NCBI GenBank assembly: GCA_963703145.1
Contig: OY969793.1
Span: 1,922,001-1,986,000 of the forward strand
DNA from: Bog-756 sp963703145
GTDB lineage: Bacteria > Actinomycetota > Acidimicrobiia > Acidimicrobiales > RAAP-2
DNA length: 64,000 nucleotides
Direction of reading: 5' to 3'
The translations under genes and the position numbers were made by a program. Of the stretch, positions 34,539 through 42,030 are shown piece after piece. Within the stretch, counting starts at the first letter, position 1, and each line of letters begins with the position of its first letter. Under the pieces are notes generated by a model. It worked only from the letters and a program-made list of their open reading frames with translations, was not told where the DNA came from and did not search any database.

Positions 34539-36290
34539 TCACCAGGTGATGGTGACCGGCCCCGAGTCGTCGAATGCCTTGCCGTTGGCCGTCCACTGCT
34601 CCACGGGGATGCGGGTGGACGGCACCACGGTCATGGAGCCGTGGCTGCCAGGCAGCACGAAGCGGGTCACGACGGTGGCGGAGCCTCCGGCCGGAACGGT
34701 CACGGGAGCCGCCACCAACCAGGTCGGCCCCTCGGCGCCCTTGGCGGCGAGCGGGCCAGCACCGGTCATGGTGATCGAGGACGCCGCGGCCGGAAGGTTG
34801 GCCGCCACCAGCCCGATGTAGCTCCCGTAGGGGGCAGGGCTCCCCGGGAACGGTCCGGCGATGTACTGCGACTCCCCGGCCGGTGTCATGTTGGCCACGT
34901 GGGTGGTCATGGTCACCGCGGTGCCAGAACCCGAGTGCGACGTCGTCACATCCACGTGGATGGGCACGAACTGGTCGAGCTTGTTGCCGCCCACGTTGAT
35001 GAGGGACACGTCGACCGAGCGCGGGGTCAAGCTGCCGCTCACCCCGCTCACCACCCAGGCCGCCTGCTGGGCCGGGTTCTTCGACCACAGCATCAGGTGG
35101 CGGCCGGCCACCGCGCTCGACACCGCCGATGCCAACGACTTGAGATCGGTGGTCTGGCCCTGGAGCTGGCCCAGGACCGCTCGGGCCAGCGCTCCGAGCG
35201 CGTCCTGGCGCTGGTTGGTGGGATCCGAGGTGTAGGTGAGCCCGTTGTACTGGTCATGGAGCAGGTACTGCTCCACCGTGTCGGCGCTCACCGTCGTCCC
35301 ACCTACCTGCACGGGGCCTGTGGCCACCAAGAGCTGGCGCAGTCCGGCGACATCGAGGGCCAGCACCCCGTCGACCGCCTGGCCCGTCGCCGCCGTCCAC
35401 ATCGAGGCGGCCAGGGGTGCGGTCACGTCGAACTGGGGCGTGAGTCCGAGGTTCCGGAAATCGAGGGACGGGTGGAGCCAGCCCCAGTTGCGCTGGAGGT
35501 CGCCGGTCACCGGCACCTGGCCCTCGGCGAGCGGGTGATCGCCGGCGGAGCCGAATGTCCCGAGGTGGACCGAACCGTTCTCCGTCGTGGCCACGCCCAC
35601 GTCGAGGAAAGCACCCGACCCGGACCGCATCTCGGCGTTGTTGGCTGCCAGCACCAGATAGTTCTGCGGGCCCTGAAGGATGGTGGCCGAGGCCGCCGAC
35701 ACGCCTGCGGCCCGGGTCAGGCGGAGCCGGGCGTCGTTGAGCTGCGCCACGAACTCGTTGTACTTGGCGGCCAGTGGTGACACCAGCCCGTTCGAGGGGC
35801 CGGTGTCGACCGAGCGCAGCTGGGACGCGGCCGACGCCGACACGGTGGCCAGTGTCCGCAGTGAGGTGACCCGGTCGGGCCCGGCGGCGTGGGGTTGGTT
35901 GATGACCGTGTGCACCTGGCCGAGGAACGAGGAGCCGACCGACGACACGGTGGCGGCAGCCGTACTCAGGGCGCGCACCGACCGGATCTGGCGACCGATG
36001 ACCGGCACGATGGTGATGGGGGCGAAGAGCGGGGAGGACAGGTCGGATTGGGCACTGGTGAACTCGGCGTGGGCCTCGTCGAGGAGGCGCTCGGACCCCG
36101 AAGACGTGAGGTCGTTCGGCGACAGATTGGACTTGACCTGCTCGAGGAGGGCCAGGCCGTTCTTATCGTGGCGGTAGGCAGAGACCGACCGGGCACCGAG
36201 CACCAGCAGCCAGATCACCACCACGGCGACGATCACCACGATCAGCCATCGCCGCCGACGCCAACCGACTCGCTCACTCACGGCTACCAC
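34539..36290 (-). CDS. DUF4012 domain membrane protein
   Basis: 583 residues. One N-terminal membrane helix (WLIVVIVAVVVIWLLVLGA) and a long extracytoplasmic part. The DUF4012 signature is ILQGPQNYLVLAANNAEMRS, GSGAFLDVGV near residues 205-235; a helical stalk (residues 40-190) precedes it, and a beta-rich C-terminus follows (VDVSLINVGGNKLDQFVPIH). DUF4012 proteins have no proven function but recur in actinobacterial exopolysaccharide loci. GTG start at 36290. Convergent with the glycoside hydrolase gene, 31 bases between stops. Confidence 0.88.
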   Translation of the reverse strand: MVAVSERVGWRRRRWLIVVIVAVVVIWLLVLGARSVSAYRHDKNGLALLEQVKSNLSPNDLTSSGSERLLDEAHAEFTSAQSDLSSPLFAPITIVPVIGRQIRSVRALSTAAATVSSVGSSFLGQVHTVINQPHAAGPDRVTSLRTLATVSASAASQLRSVDTGPSNGLVSPLAAKYNEFVAQLNDARLRLTRAAGVSAASATILQGPQNYLVLAANNAEMRSGSGAFLDVGVATTENGSVHLGTFGSAGDHPLAEGQVPVTGDLQRNWGWLHPSLDFRNLGLTPQFDVTAPLAASMWTAATGQAVDGVLALDVAGLRQLLVATGPVQVGGTTVSADTVEQYLLHDQYNGLTYTSDPTNQRQDALGALARAVLGQLQGQTTDLKSLASAVSSAVAGRHLMLWSKNPAQQAAWVVSGVSGSLTPRSVDVSLINVGGNKLDQFVPIHVDVTTSHSGSGTAVTMTTHVANMTPAGESQYIAGPFPGSPAPYGSYIGLVAANLPAAASSITMTGAGPLAAKGAEGPTWLVAAPVTVPAGGSATVVTRFVLPGSHGSMTVVPSTRIPVEQWTANGKAFDDSGPVTITW

Positions 36291-36490
36291 TTGGTACTCC
36301 AGGCGTCGGGTGCGGGGGCGACCGGCACCACCGACTCGGCACGGGCGACCAACACGGCGGGCGAGAGCTGGACCCGACCAGCGTACCGGACACCCCGCCG
36401 GATTTCGGGTCTTGGACCCCCCGGCCCAGCGGGTCAGGCGACAGGCTGCCGCGCCCCGGAGTCGGCGATGCCGGCCACTAGCATCACGGC

Positions 36491-37417
36491 GTGTCGTTCA
36501 CGGCCATTCGCATGGCGGTGGGGCGGGTCCTGCTGGTTGCCGGCGTCCTGGTCCTGCTGTTCATTCCCTATCTCCTCTGGGGCACCGGACTGCAGACGGC
36601 CCGCAGCCAGAGCGTGCTGCGCCAGCAATTCCAGGCCGACCGGCACAAGGTGGGGGCCACCACCCCTACCACCGCCCCCAAGCGGAGCGACCAGCCGGCC
36701 CTGGTGGCCCCGACCATGGCCGACCCGCCGATCGGGAGCCCGGTCGGCACCATCGACATCCCCAAGATCGGCGTGCAGATGGTCGTCGTGGAAGGCACCG
36801 ACGAGATCCGCCTGCAGCAGGGGCCGGGGCACTACCCGGGTACCCCGTTGCCCGGCGAGGCCGGGAACGCCGCCATCGCCGGCCACCGGACCACCTACCT
36901 CCACCCCTTCTACAACCTCAACGAACTCAACCCGGGTGATGCCATCTTCATCGTGACGACCCAGGGGGCGTTCCAGTACGACGTCACCAGCAGCGAGTCG
37001 GTGCTCCCCACCGACGTCTCGGTGGTCGACAACACGGTCACCCCGCAGTTGACCTTGACCACCTGCAACCCCCGCTTCAGTGCCAGCCAGCGGCTCGTCG
37101 TCCACGCCGGACTGGTGGCGAGCGCCCTGGTCCACGCCACGTCGACCCCGGCATCGACGACGACCACGACCACCCCGTCCTCGGCCCCCACGACCGCCGG
37201 GTCCCTCCAAGGACCCGACACCCCTCAGAAGAACTGGGGCACGGCGATCATCTGGGGCGTCATCGTCGCGGCGCTGATCACCGCGGTGTGGCTCGGCGCC
37301 CGCCACACCCGCCGGGGGACCAGGGCCCTGGTGTTGGTGGGCGGCCTGGCCGTCTGGCTGGTAGTGGTGTTCGCCTTCTTCCAGTCGGTGGCCCCCCTGC
37401 TGCCGGCCAGCTACTGA
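36491..37417 (+). CDS. Class E-like sortase
   Basis: 308 residues. N-terminal helix (VGRVLLVAGVLVLLFIPYLL), Pro/Thr linker, then the sortase barrel IGSPVGTIDIPKIGVQMVVV. Catalytic H132 is in AIAGHRTTYLHPF, C192 in LTLTTCNPRFS and R201 in SASQRLVV. A Ser/Thr-rich linker (STPASTTTTTTPSSAPTTAG) and two C-terminal helices follow, a topology more like class E/F than class A. It should join the threonine of a sorting signal to an acceptor on the wall or a glycan. The convergent gene at 37499-37822 encodes an LPFTG protein, the likely substrate. GTG start. Confidence 0.9.
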   Translation: MSFTAIRMAVGRVLLVAGVLVLLFIPYLLWGTGLQTARSQSVLRQQFQADRHKVGATTPTTAPKRSDQPALVAPTMADPPIGSPVGTIDIPKIGVQMVVVEGTDEIRLQQGPGHYPGTPLPGEAGNAAIAGHRTTYLHPFYNLNELNPGDAIFIVTTQGAFQYDVTSSESVLPTDVSVVDNTVTPQLTLTTCNPRFSASQRLVVHAGLVASALVHATSTPASTTTTTTPSSAPTTAGSLQGPDTPQKNWGTAIIWGVIVAALITAVWLGARHTRRGTRALVLVGGLAVWLVVVFAFFQSVAPLLPASY

Positions 37418-37498
37418 GACAGCCGACTACCCCGTCGGCCGACCACTGAGCTCACCGGCAGGCCCGGGGCGTTGCCGCCGGACCGAGACGCCACGTGC

Positions 37499-37822
37499 TC
37501 AGGCGGACATGCGGCGGCGGCGGAGCAGGAGCCCACCGGCCACGATGGCACCGATGCCCACGGCGGCCAGCTCCTCGAAATCAGCACCGGTGAACGGAAG
37601 GCTGGTCGGCGCGGCCGACCCGCCACCCGCAGTCCCGTCAAGCGGCACGGTGTGCGCCGGTGCCGTGGTGTTCCCCTGGACCGATGGGACGACCACACAA
37701 GATGGCTCGTTCATCGTCTGGGGGACGACACAATTGTTCGCTGCTCCGGCCACGCCCGGCACCACCAACAGTGACGCCATTGCCATGCCCGAACCGACCA
37801 GTAGTCGTTTTGCCCACATCAT
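37499..37822 (-). CDS. Small LPxTG-type surface protein (LPFTG), likely sortase substrate
   Basis: 107 residues. Signal peptide MMWAKRLLVGSGMAMASLLV with cleavage after VAGA (about residue 27). The mature part has two cysteines (NNCVVPQTMNEPSC). The sorting signal is complete: LPFTG at 75-79, hydrophobic helix LAAVGIGAIVAGGLLL, and the basic tail RRRRMSA. The ATG has AAGGAAGGG about six bases upstream. It lies tail-to-tail with the sortase, 81 bases apart. A short hairpin AGAGGC-ACC-GCCTCT (37841-37855) is in its leader. Confidence 0.85.
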   Translation of the reverse strand: MMWAKRLLVGSGMAMASLLVVPGVAGAANNCVVPQTMNEPSCVVVPSVQGNTTAPAHTVPLDGTAGGGSAAPTSLPFTGADFEELAAVGIGAIVAGGLLLRRRRMSA

Positions 37823-37957
37823 GGTTGCCCTTCCTTCCGTAGAGGCACCGCCTCTGCGTTCCCCTCGTACACCACGGACTCCTGGGGAGACCTGGGGTTA
37901 CCGTCCAATAGTGCATGGGCGCCCGACACGTTCGCAATGACCGACCACATACCGTGC

Positions 37958-37983
37958 GATCATCACCACTTTGGGTGATAATC
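37958..37983. promoter_or_regulatory. Inverted repeat upstream of the LPFTG gene
   Basis: GATCATCACC, six bases (ACTTTG), GGTGATAATC: 10-bp arms with one mismatch, about 136 bases upstream of the LPFTG start and close to the end of the next gene. The stretch is locally AT-richer than its surroundings. It looks like a dimeric regulator site, but I cannot name the regulator. Confidence 0.4.
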
Positions 37984-38048
37984 ACTCTGCGGGACCGCCT
38001 GGGAGGGTGGTGAGAGCCCGATCCGGGGCAGCCGGCGAGCTGGGTGGA

Positions 38049-38354
38049 TCAACCCACCGACAGCTGTCCGAATGTGCTGCACAACCCCAGTGCCTCCAGG
38101 ATGAGGAACGCCGCCACGATCCCCAGCACCACGGGGACCCGCCATCCGCTGGCGTGGCGGGCCATGGGGGTCGGCATGTACCACTGCGGCAGCAGCCCAC
38201 CGGCTTCTCCCATGGCGCCCAGGTACACCGACACAGGCACGGCGTCGTCGTCCATGGGGGCAGTCGGATCGGCCGCCAGGGCCAAGGCGCACAGCTGGTC
38301 CTCGCTGAGCGCTCCCCCGTCGAGCTCGCCGCCCTCGTCACGCTGGTCGTCCAC
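38049..38354 (-). CDS. Small membrane protein of unknown function
   Basis: 101 residues, GTG start. Acidic N-terminus (DDQRDEGGELDGGALSEDQL), a middle WYMPTPMARHASGWR, and one membrane helix (VPVVLGIVAAFLILEALGLC) near the C-terminus. No family recognised. It is followed upstream on the same strand by two further small membrane proteins, a likely transcription unit. Confidence 0.6.
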   Translation of the reverse strand: MDDQRDEGGELDGGALSEDQLCALALAADPTAPMDDDAVPVSVYLGAMGEAGGLLPQWYMPTPMARHASGWRVPVVLGIVAAFLILEALGLCSTFGQLSVG

Positions 38355-38423
38355 CTTGGCCTCCTCGGCGGTTTCTGGTCCGCATCGACCGCGCTCTAAG
38401 CCTACCGGTGAGCGGTCACCTCC

Positions 38424-38990
38424 CTACAGCAGGTGGACCAGCAGCTCGAGAAGGACGATGAGCACGCCCACCAGCACCAGACCCAGCACGTAGACGATCC
38501 TGCGCCCGAGCGGGCGCTCGCTGCCGCCCACCGTGCCGATCCCGACAATGGCCAAGGCCAGGACGCCGACCGCTTCGGCCACGCCGAACGCCGTTCGGAC
38601 GGTGAATACGTGGGCGCCGGCCAGGATGAAGACCAGCGTGGCGGGGATGGCCGCGGTGACGATCGACCACGAGCCCCGCAACTCCCGGCTGACGTCGGCC
38701 CGCCGGAGCTCCAGGTGTTGCCACGATCGGGCCGTCACCAGCTGGGACAGGGCGTGGGCGAACCAGATGGCGATCGCCCCCACCACCACGACGCCGGCAG
38801 TCGTCAGTGCGCCCGGGTTGGTCTCGAAGGTCAGACCACCGATGGCCACCAAGGTGGCGATGGTCCCGTAGACGTAGTCGGCCAGCCAGGCCACCTGGTG
38901 ACCCTCGGCGTCCGGTCCGCCCGCTGAACCTTCGGAGGGGAGGTCGTCCGGCGGAGGCGTGCGTTGGACCGGCCCGGTCACCGGTGCCAC
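38424..38990 (-). CDS. Four- to five-helix membrane protein of unknown function
   Basis: 188 residues. Helices: IATLVAIGGLTFETN, TTAGVVVVGAIAIWFAHALS, SWSIVTAAIPATLVFILAG, VAEAVGVLALAIVGIGTVGG, IVYVLGLVLVGVLIVLLELL. A cytoplasmic loop contains ARSWQHLELRRADVSRELRG. No named family or catalytic motif. Its start is 10 bases after the stop of the next gene, so they are co-transcribed. Confidence 0.7.
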   Translation of the reverse strand: MAPVTGPVQRTPPPDDLPSEGSAGGPDAEGHQVAWLADYVYGTIATLVAIGGLTFETNPGALTTAGVVVVGAIAIWFAHALSQLVTARSWQHLELRRADVSRELRGSWSIVTAAIPATLVFILAGAHVFTVRTAFGVAEAVGVLALAIVGIGTVGGSERPLGRRIVYVLGLVLVGVLIVLLELLVHLL

Positions 38991-39000
38991 CTCGGGTGGG

Positions 39001-39510
39001 CTAGTCCCGGCGGCGTCGACCAGACCCGACCGGCGCCAGGCGCACCAGGGCGTTGTAGGTCACCACGCCGATGGCCACGTGCATGGCCAACAGGACCAGG
39101 ACGGCCTTGGCCGGTGCCCCGTTCATCAGGATCCACAGGTCGGGGAGGAACAGGACCAGGGTGACCAGGATGGCCAGACGGAAGAACAGCCAGCGCGCCT
39201 GCGAGGACACCCTCGTCACGATGGGCCACCCGGCACAGGCGATCAGCACACCGATGATCGTGAGCTTGGCGTAGTCGGCGAACTGGAAGTGGACGTAGCC
39301 CTTGGTCGACGGGAACACCTTGGTGCCGATGGCCACCAGCACTGCGTCGGCGAGCAGCGACCCGACCACGGCAACCACCGTGGCCACCGCCAGGCGGCTC
39401 CAGGACGGCTGTGCCGGGTCCGGGGAGAAATCCACCTTGACCAGGCCCAGTGCACGCTCGATGGTGAGTCCCTGGGGGGCGGTGCGCTGTCCGGATTGGC
39501 CTTCCATCAT
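39001..39510 (-). CDS. Four-helix membrane protein, DUF6069-like
   Basis: 169 residues from the tandem ATGs at 39510/39507 (MMEGQSGQRTAPQGLTIERA). Helices: LAVATVVAVVGSLLADAVLV, LTIIGVLIACAGWPIV, LFFRLAILVTLVLFLPDLWI, AVLVLLAMHVAIGVVTYNAL. The arrangement resembles DUF6069 proteins of actinobacteria; the assignment is from memory and tentative. First gene of the small membrane-protein unit. Confidence 0.65.
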   Translation of the reverse strand: MMEGQSGQRTAPQGLTIERALGLVKVDFSPDPAQPSWSRLAVATVVAVVGSLLADAVLVAIGTKVFPSTKGYVHFQFADYAKLTIIGVLIACAGWPIVTRVSSQARWLFFRLAILVTLVLFLPDLWILMNGAPAKAVLVLLAMHVAIGVVTYNALVRLAPVGSGRRRRD

Positions 39511-39800
39511 CCAAGAATACGACGGCATTCCTGACGAAGACATGACGTGGCGGCCAGCCCGGGCACCGAGGGGTGTTCACCGGTTCTGCCGTGTCGGCCA
39601 TCATGGGAGCCCGATGCTAACGGACCGGTCACGATCTGCCCTCCCCGGATCCAGCCGGACGACCGATGACCAGACCCCAAGATTGCCGCATGGCCCCGCC
39701 GTCGCAATGAACTCCAGTAGTACCTAAGGACACGGCAAGACTCGTCGTGGCCGAGGGACAAGGCAGGGTGCTGTGACCGAGGAAGTGCCACACTGAAGGG

Positions 39801-39986
39801 GTGACTGATCTGTCCAACGCTCCGCTGGATGCAGCGATCCGTAAGAGGGCTGCTGCAATCTCCTTCGGAGACCAGCTGAGCGCAGTGGGCACCGCCATCG
39901 TCGCCCTGGCTGCGCATGGCCCGATCGTCGAGTACCACCCCGCTTCTTCGACGACGGTCCTCATCCCAGCGCCACGTCCTGACTGA
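39801..39986 (+). CDS. Short hypothetical protein upstream of the glutaredoxin-like gene
   Basis: 61 residues, GTG start with AAGGG almost touching it. Sequence TDLSNAPLDAAIRKRAAAIS, then FGDQLSAVGTAIVALAAHGP. It has no membrane segment or known motif, and stops six bases before the glutaredoxin-like gene, which suggests an operon. It could also be a chance open frame; codon use is less G+C-biased than in neighbouring genes. Confidence 0.4.
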   Translation: MTDLSNAPLDAAIRKRAAAISFGDQLSAVGTAIVALAAHGPIVEYHPASSTTVLIPAPRPD

Positions 39987-39992
39987 CCTGCC

Positions 39993-40289
39993 GTGACCGT
40001 CACGCTCTATTGGCGCCCAGGGTGCCCCTACTGCATGGCCTTGCGCAGAGGACTACGCAGAGCCCGGGTCAGCGTGCCGGAGGTGAACATCTGGGAGGAG
40101 CCAGCTGGGGCCGCTGTGGTCAGAGAGCATGCTGGTGGGAACGAGACCGTCCCGACCCTTGTCGTTGGCGACCGGTCATTGGTGAACCCCTCCAGACGCA
40201 GCGCGGTCGAGGCCATCAGGGCCTACGCCCCGGAGCTCATCGGGCCGGCGCCCGAGCGGCGGGCACGCTTTTGGCGCCCTGGTCGGTGA
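39993..40289 (+). CDS. Glutaredoxin/mycoredoxin-like protein
   Basis: 98 residues. The strand VTLYWRPGCPYCMALRRGLR carries the CPYC dithiol (C11, C14). The cis-proline region is NETVPTLVVGDRSLVNPSRR, which fits glutathione/mycothiol disulfide oxidoreductases. In actinobacteria the partner thiol is normally mycothiol (the mycoredoxin motif is CxYC). Length is slightly above the usual 80 because of a polar tail. GTG start. The 281 bases after it (40290-40570) hold nothing I can support. Confidence 0.8.
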   Translation: MTVTLYWRPGCPYCMALRRGLRRARVSVPEVNIWEEPAGAAVVREHAGGNETVPTLVVGDRSLVNPSRRSAVEAIRAYAPELIGPAPERRARFWRPGR

Positions 40290-40570
40290 GCAAGTCTGTG
40301 CCCGGTGCCAGGCAGCAACACGACGAGTGCAGATGAACGGATGGGCGCCGACGTCGACCATGCCCTCTCGCCCGTCGACGGTGCCGAGTGTGAAGGTCAC
40401 AGCTCGGACCTCATCTTGCCGACCCCGACCTAGGTGTTCAACGGGACCATTGCCAGCTGGCGTTGGTGGTGGCGACCACCACGTCGTTGGAGGGCTCGAG
40501 CATCCGGGCGAGTCGACGTGCAGCGGCGTGGCTAGCTGCGCTTACACCCAGGACTACGGCTCGCACCATG

Positions 40571-41230
40571 TCACTCTTCTCTGTGTTCGGCGGCTGGAGA
40601 CTGCTCGAAGCAGTGGTCCAGGAATGCCATCAGACGTTCGGTGTCCCGCTTGACCGACATCCCCGTGAGTAGGTGCTTGGTGATGTCGAGCGTCGGGCAG
40701 AACGCGTCGGCATCCCCACAGAAGAAGTGCGGCGATCCGAGCACGCCACGCTGCTGCCCCTCGTGCCAGTCAGCGAGCACGGCGGCGTGATCGGACTCGT
40801 CGGGCATCACGATGTCGAGATCGTGGGCTAGGTCGTCGAGCGTTGTGCGATCGGAGATGTCGCGCCCCTCTTCGAACAGAGCGTCCCGCAGGCCGAAGCT
40901 CGCCCTCTCCCCGAGCCGGACATCGCTCCGATACGCCCGATTGACAAGGCCCAATGCCTCGAGGGTCGACGCTGGGAATCGGTCGACATCGAGGCCGCGA
41001 AACAGGGTCGGGGCAACCTGTGCGCGCAGTGCGTCGGCATGCTCCTTCGTCACAGTCGGGTCGAGTTGGACGCCATTGACCAGCTCGAGAGGCCATGCCC
41101 GTACGTGGATGGCCACGTCCGCTCGGCCGGCGCGTGCTCGCTGCTCCTCGATCGCCCGGAGCCCGACGTGGGCAAACGGGCACCACAGATCAGCGAACAC
41201 CTCGATGATTGCCGCATCAGGTGGACTCAT
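40571..41230 (-). CDS. DsbA-family thioredoxin-fold protein (FrnE/HCCA isomerase-like)
   Basis: 219 residues. IIEVFADLWCPFAHVGLRAI gives the first strand with C17 in CPFA, so the second active-site cysteine is missing, as in 2-hydroxychromene-2-carboxylate isomerase and some FrnE-like proteins. The helical insert runs to about 170. GVLGSPHFFCGDADAFCPTL is the cis-proline region with two additional cysteines. Cytoplasmic, no signal peptide. Its ATG overlaps the stop of the DUF2892 gene (ATGA). With the CsoR/CstR-like sensor this suggests a role in thiol or sulfur stress. Confidence 0.78.
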   Translation of the reverse strand: MSPPDAAIIEVFADLWCPFAHVGLRAIEEQRARAGRADVAIHVRAWPLELVNGVQLDPTVTKEHADALRAQVAPTLFRGLDVDRFPASTLEALGLVNRAYRSDVRLGERASFGLRDALFEEGRDISDRTTLDDLAHDLDIVMPDESDHAAVLADWHEGQQRGVLGSPHFFCGDADAFCPTLDITKHLLTGMSVKRDTERLMAFLDHCFEQSPAAEHREE

Positions 41231-41487
41231 CGGGAACGGAGTGCCATGCCACGCAGCCGGCGGCCGAGGACGTTGACCCCACAGACGGCACGGAGGCCCA
41301 TAGCTACGGGCACCAGGCCCACGACGACGAGTACCCACCATCCGCTGCACAGGAAGGTACCGGCCACAACCAGTGCAGCTCCGGCAACGATCCGGGCGGC
41401 CCGGCCTCCGTACGATGCCAGAAACGTGGGTCCCATAAAGCGACTCCTCGCCGTCCGTGCTGGGCTGATGTTGATCGGCATCCTCAC
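41227..41487 (-). CDS. DUF2892 (YgaP-like) small membrane protein
   Basis: 86 residues. Two membrane helices (IVAGAALVVAGTFLCSGWWV and LVVVGLVPVAMGLRAVCGVN) separated by a short turn, with cysteines near the second helix (VCGVN), as in the C-terminal membrane module of rhodanese YgaP. It starts at GTG 41487 overlapping the sensor gene stop (GTGA), or at ATG 41481, and its own stop overlaps the DsbA-like start. Families of this type commonly accompany sulfurtransferases and CstR-like regulators. Confidence 0.75.
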   Translation of the reverse strand: MRMPINISPARTARSRFMGPTFLASYGGRAARIVAGAALVVAGTFLCSGWWVLVVVGLVPVAMGLRAVCGVNVLGRRLRGMALRSR

Positions 41488-41753
41488 GCCAGCTTGGTGA
41501 ACATGCGCTGGACTTCATCGAGGGGATAGCCGGACTCGGCAGCCTCCACAGGGTGCTCGATGCAGTAGGTGAGCCCACTGGCGATGAGGCGGAAGCCGGC
41601 CTGCTCGAGGGCGCTGATGGCGGCGCTCAATTGCGTCACGATGTCCTTGCACTCGCGGCCCTCGGCCAGCATCCGCTCCACCGCTTGGACCTGGCCGTCA
41701 GCGCGACGCAGGCGCTTACGCAGGTCGTCGACAACCTCGTCAGGTAGTTCCAT
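41484..41753 (-). CDS. CsoR/CstR-family metal- or persulfide-sensing repressor
   Basis: 89 residues. Typical DUF156 helical protein (DDLRKRLRRADGQVQAVERM, ECKDIVTQLSAAISALEQAG). C35 and C64 (GLTYCIEHP) are spaced 29 apart like the two thiolates of CsoR. The third copper ligand, a histidine four residues before the second cysteine, is glycine (G60) here. Loss of that His with both Cys kept is the pattern of CstR persulfide sensors, and the downstream DUF2892 and DsbA-like genes fit sulfur detoxification. Autoregulation is likely through the palindrome at 41831-41846. ATG start. Confidence 0.85.
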   Translation of the reverse strand: MELPDEVVDDLRKRLRRADGQVQAVERMLAEGRECKDIVTQLSAAISALEQAGFRLIASGLTYCIEHPVEAAESGYPLDEVQRMFTKLA

Positions 41754-41830
41754 AGCCTTGACTTCCTGATCTCGTTGGCGGCGGGTTGGAGTCCCACCTG
41801 GATACCGGGGTGGGTACCTACCGTAGAACT

Positions 41831-41846
41831 ATACCCCTGGGGGTAT
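41831..41846. promoter_or_regulatory. CsoR/CstR-type operator
   Basis: ATACCCC-TG-GGGGTAT, perfect 7-bp arms around a two-base centre, embedded in CTATACCCC...GTATC. This is the classic CsoR-family operator shape (TATACCC...GGGTATA-like). It lies 78 bases upstream of the sensor gene start. A weaker related element, ATACCGGGGTGGGTAC, is about 20 bases nearer the gene. The divergent phospholipase gene starts 185 bases away and could be affected too. Confidence 0.75.
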
Positions 41847-42030
41847 CAAGAGAATGCCACGGTTCGGTTCGTTCTGGCCACCAGGGCCACGGCACGGACA
41901 GCACCTGAGAATCCATCATCCCTCCCTCACAAGTTCGGGCTACAACAGCAATCGAACCGAGTTCGCTTGACCCGCAGGACCGAGCCGATCCAGCTCCGAC
42001 AGCGACCTCGCCGAGGAAGGAGTAGAGGGA

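Noticed and set aside
37418..37498. Terminator hairpin GCCGAC-TACCCC-GTCGGC between the convergent sortase and LPFTG genes
   Set aside because: Only a 6-bp stem without a T-run; too weak to list as a feature.
39507..40003. Minus-strand open frames of 124-143 codons opposite the glutaredoxin-like region
   Set aside because: No start signal or recognisable motif, and they overlap a well-supported glutaredoxin-like gene or its leader.
40290..40570. Short plus-strand open frames (40327-40653, 40463-40672)
   Set aside because: They run into the antisense of the DsbA-like gene and have no motif or ribosome-binding site.
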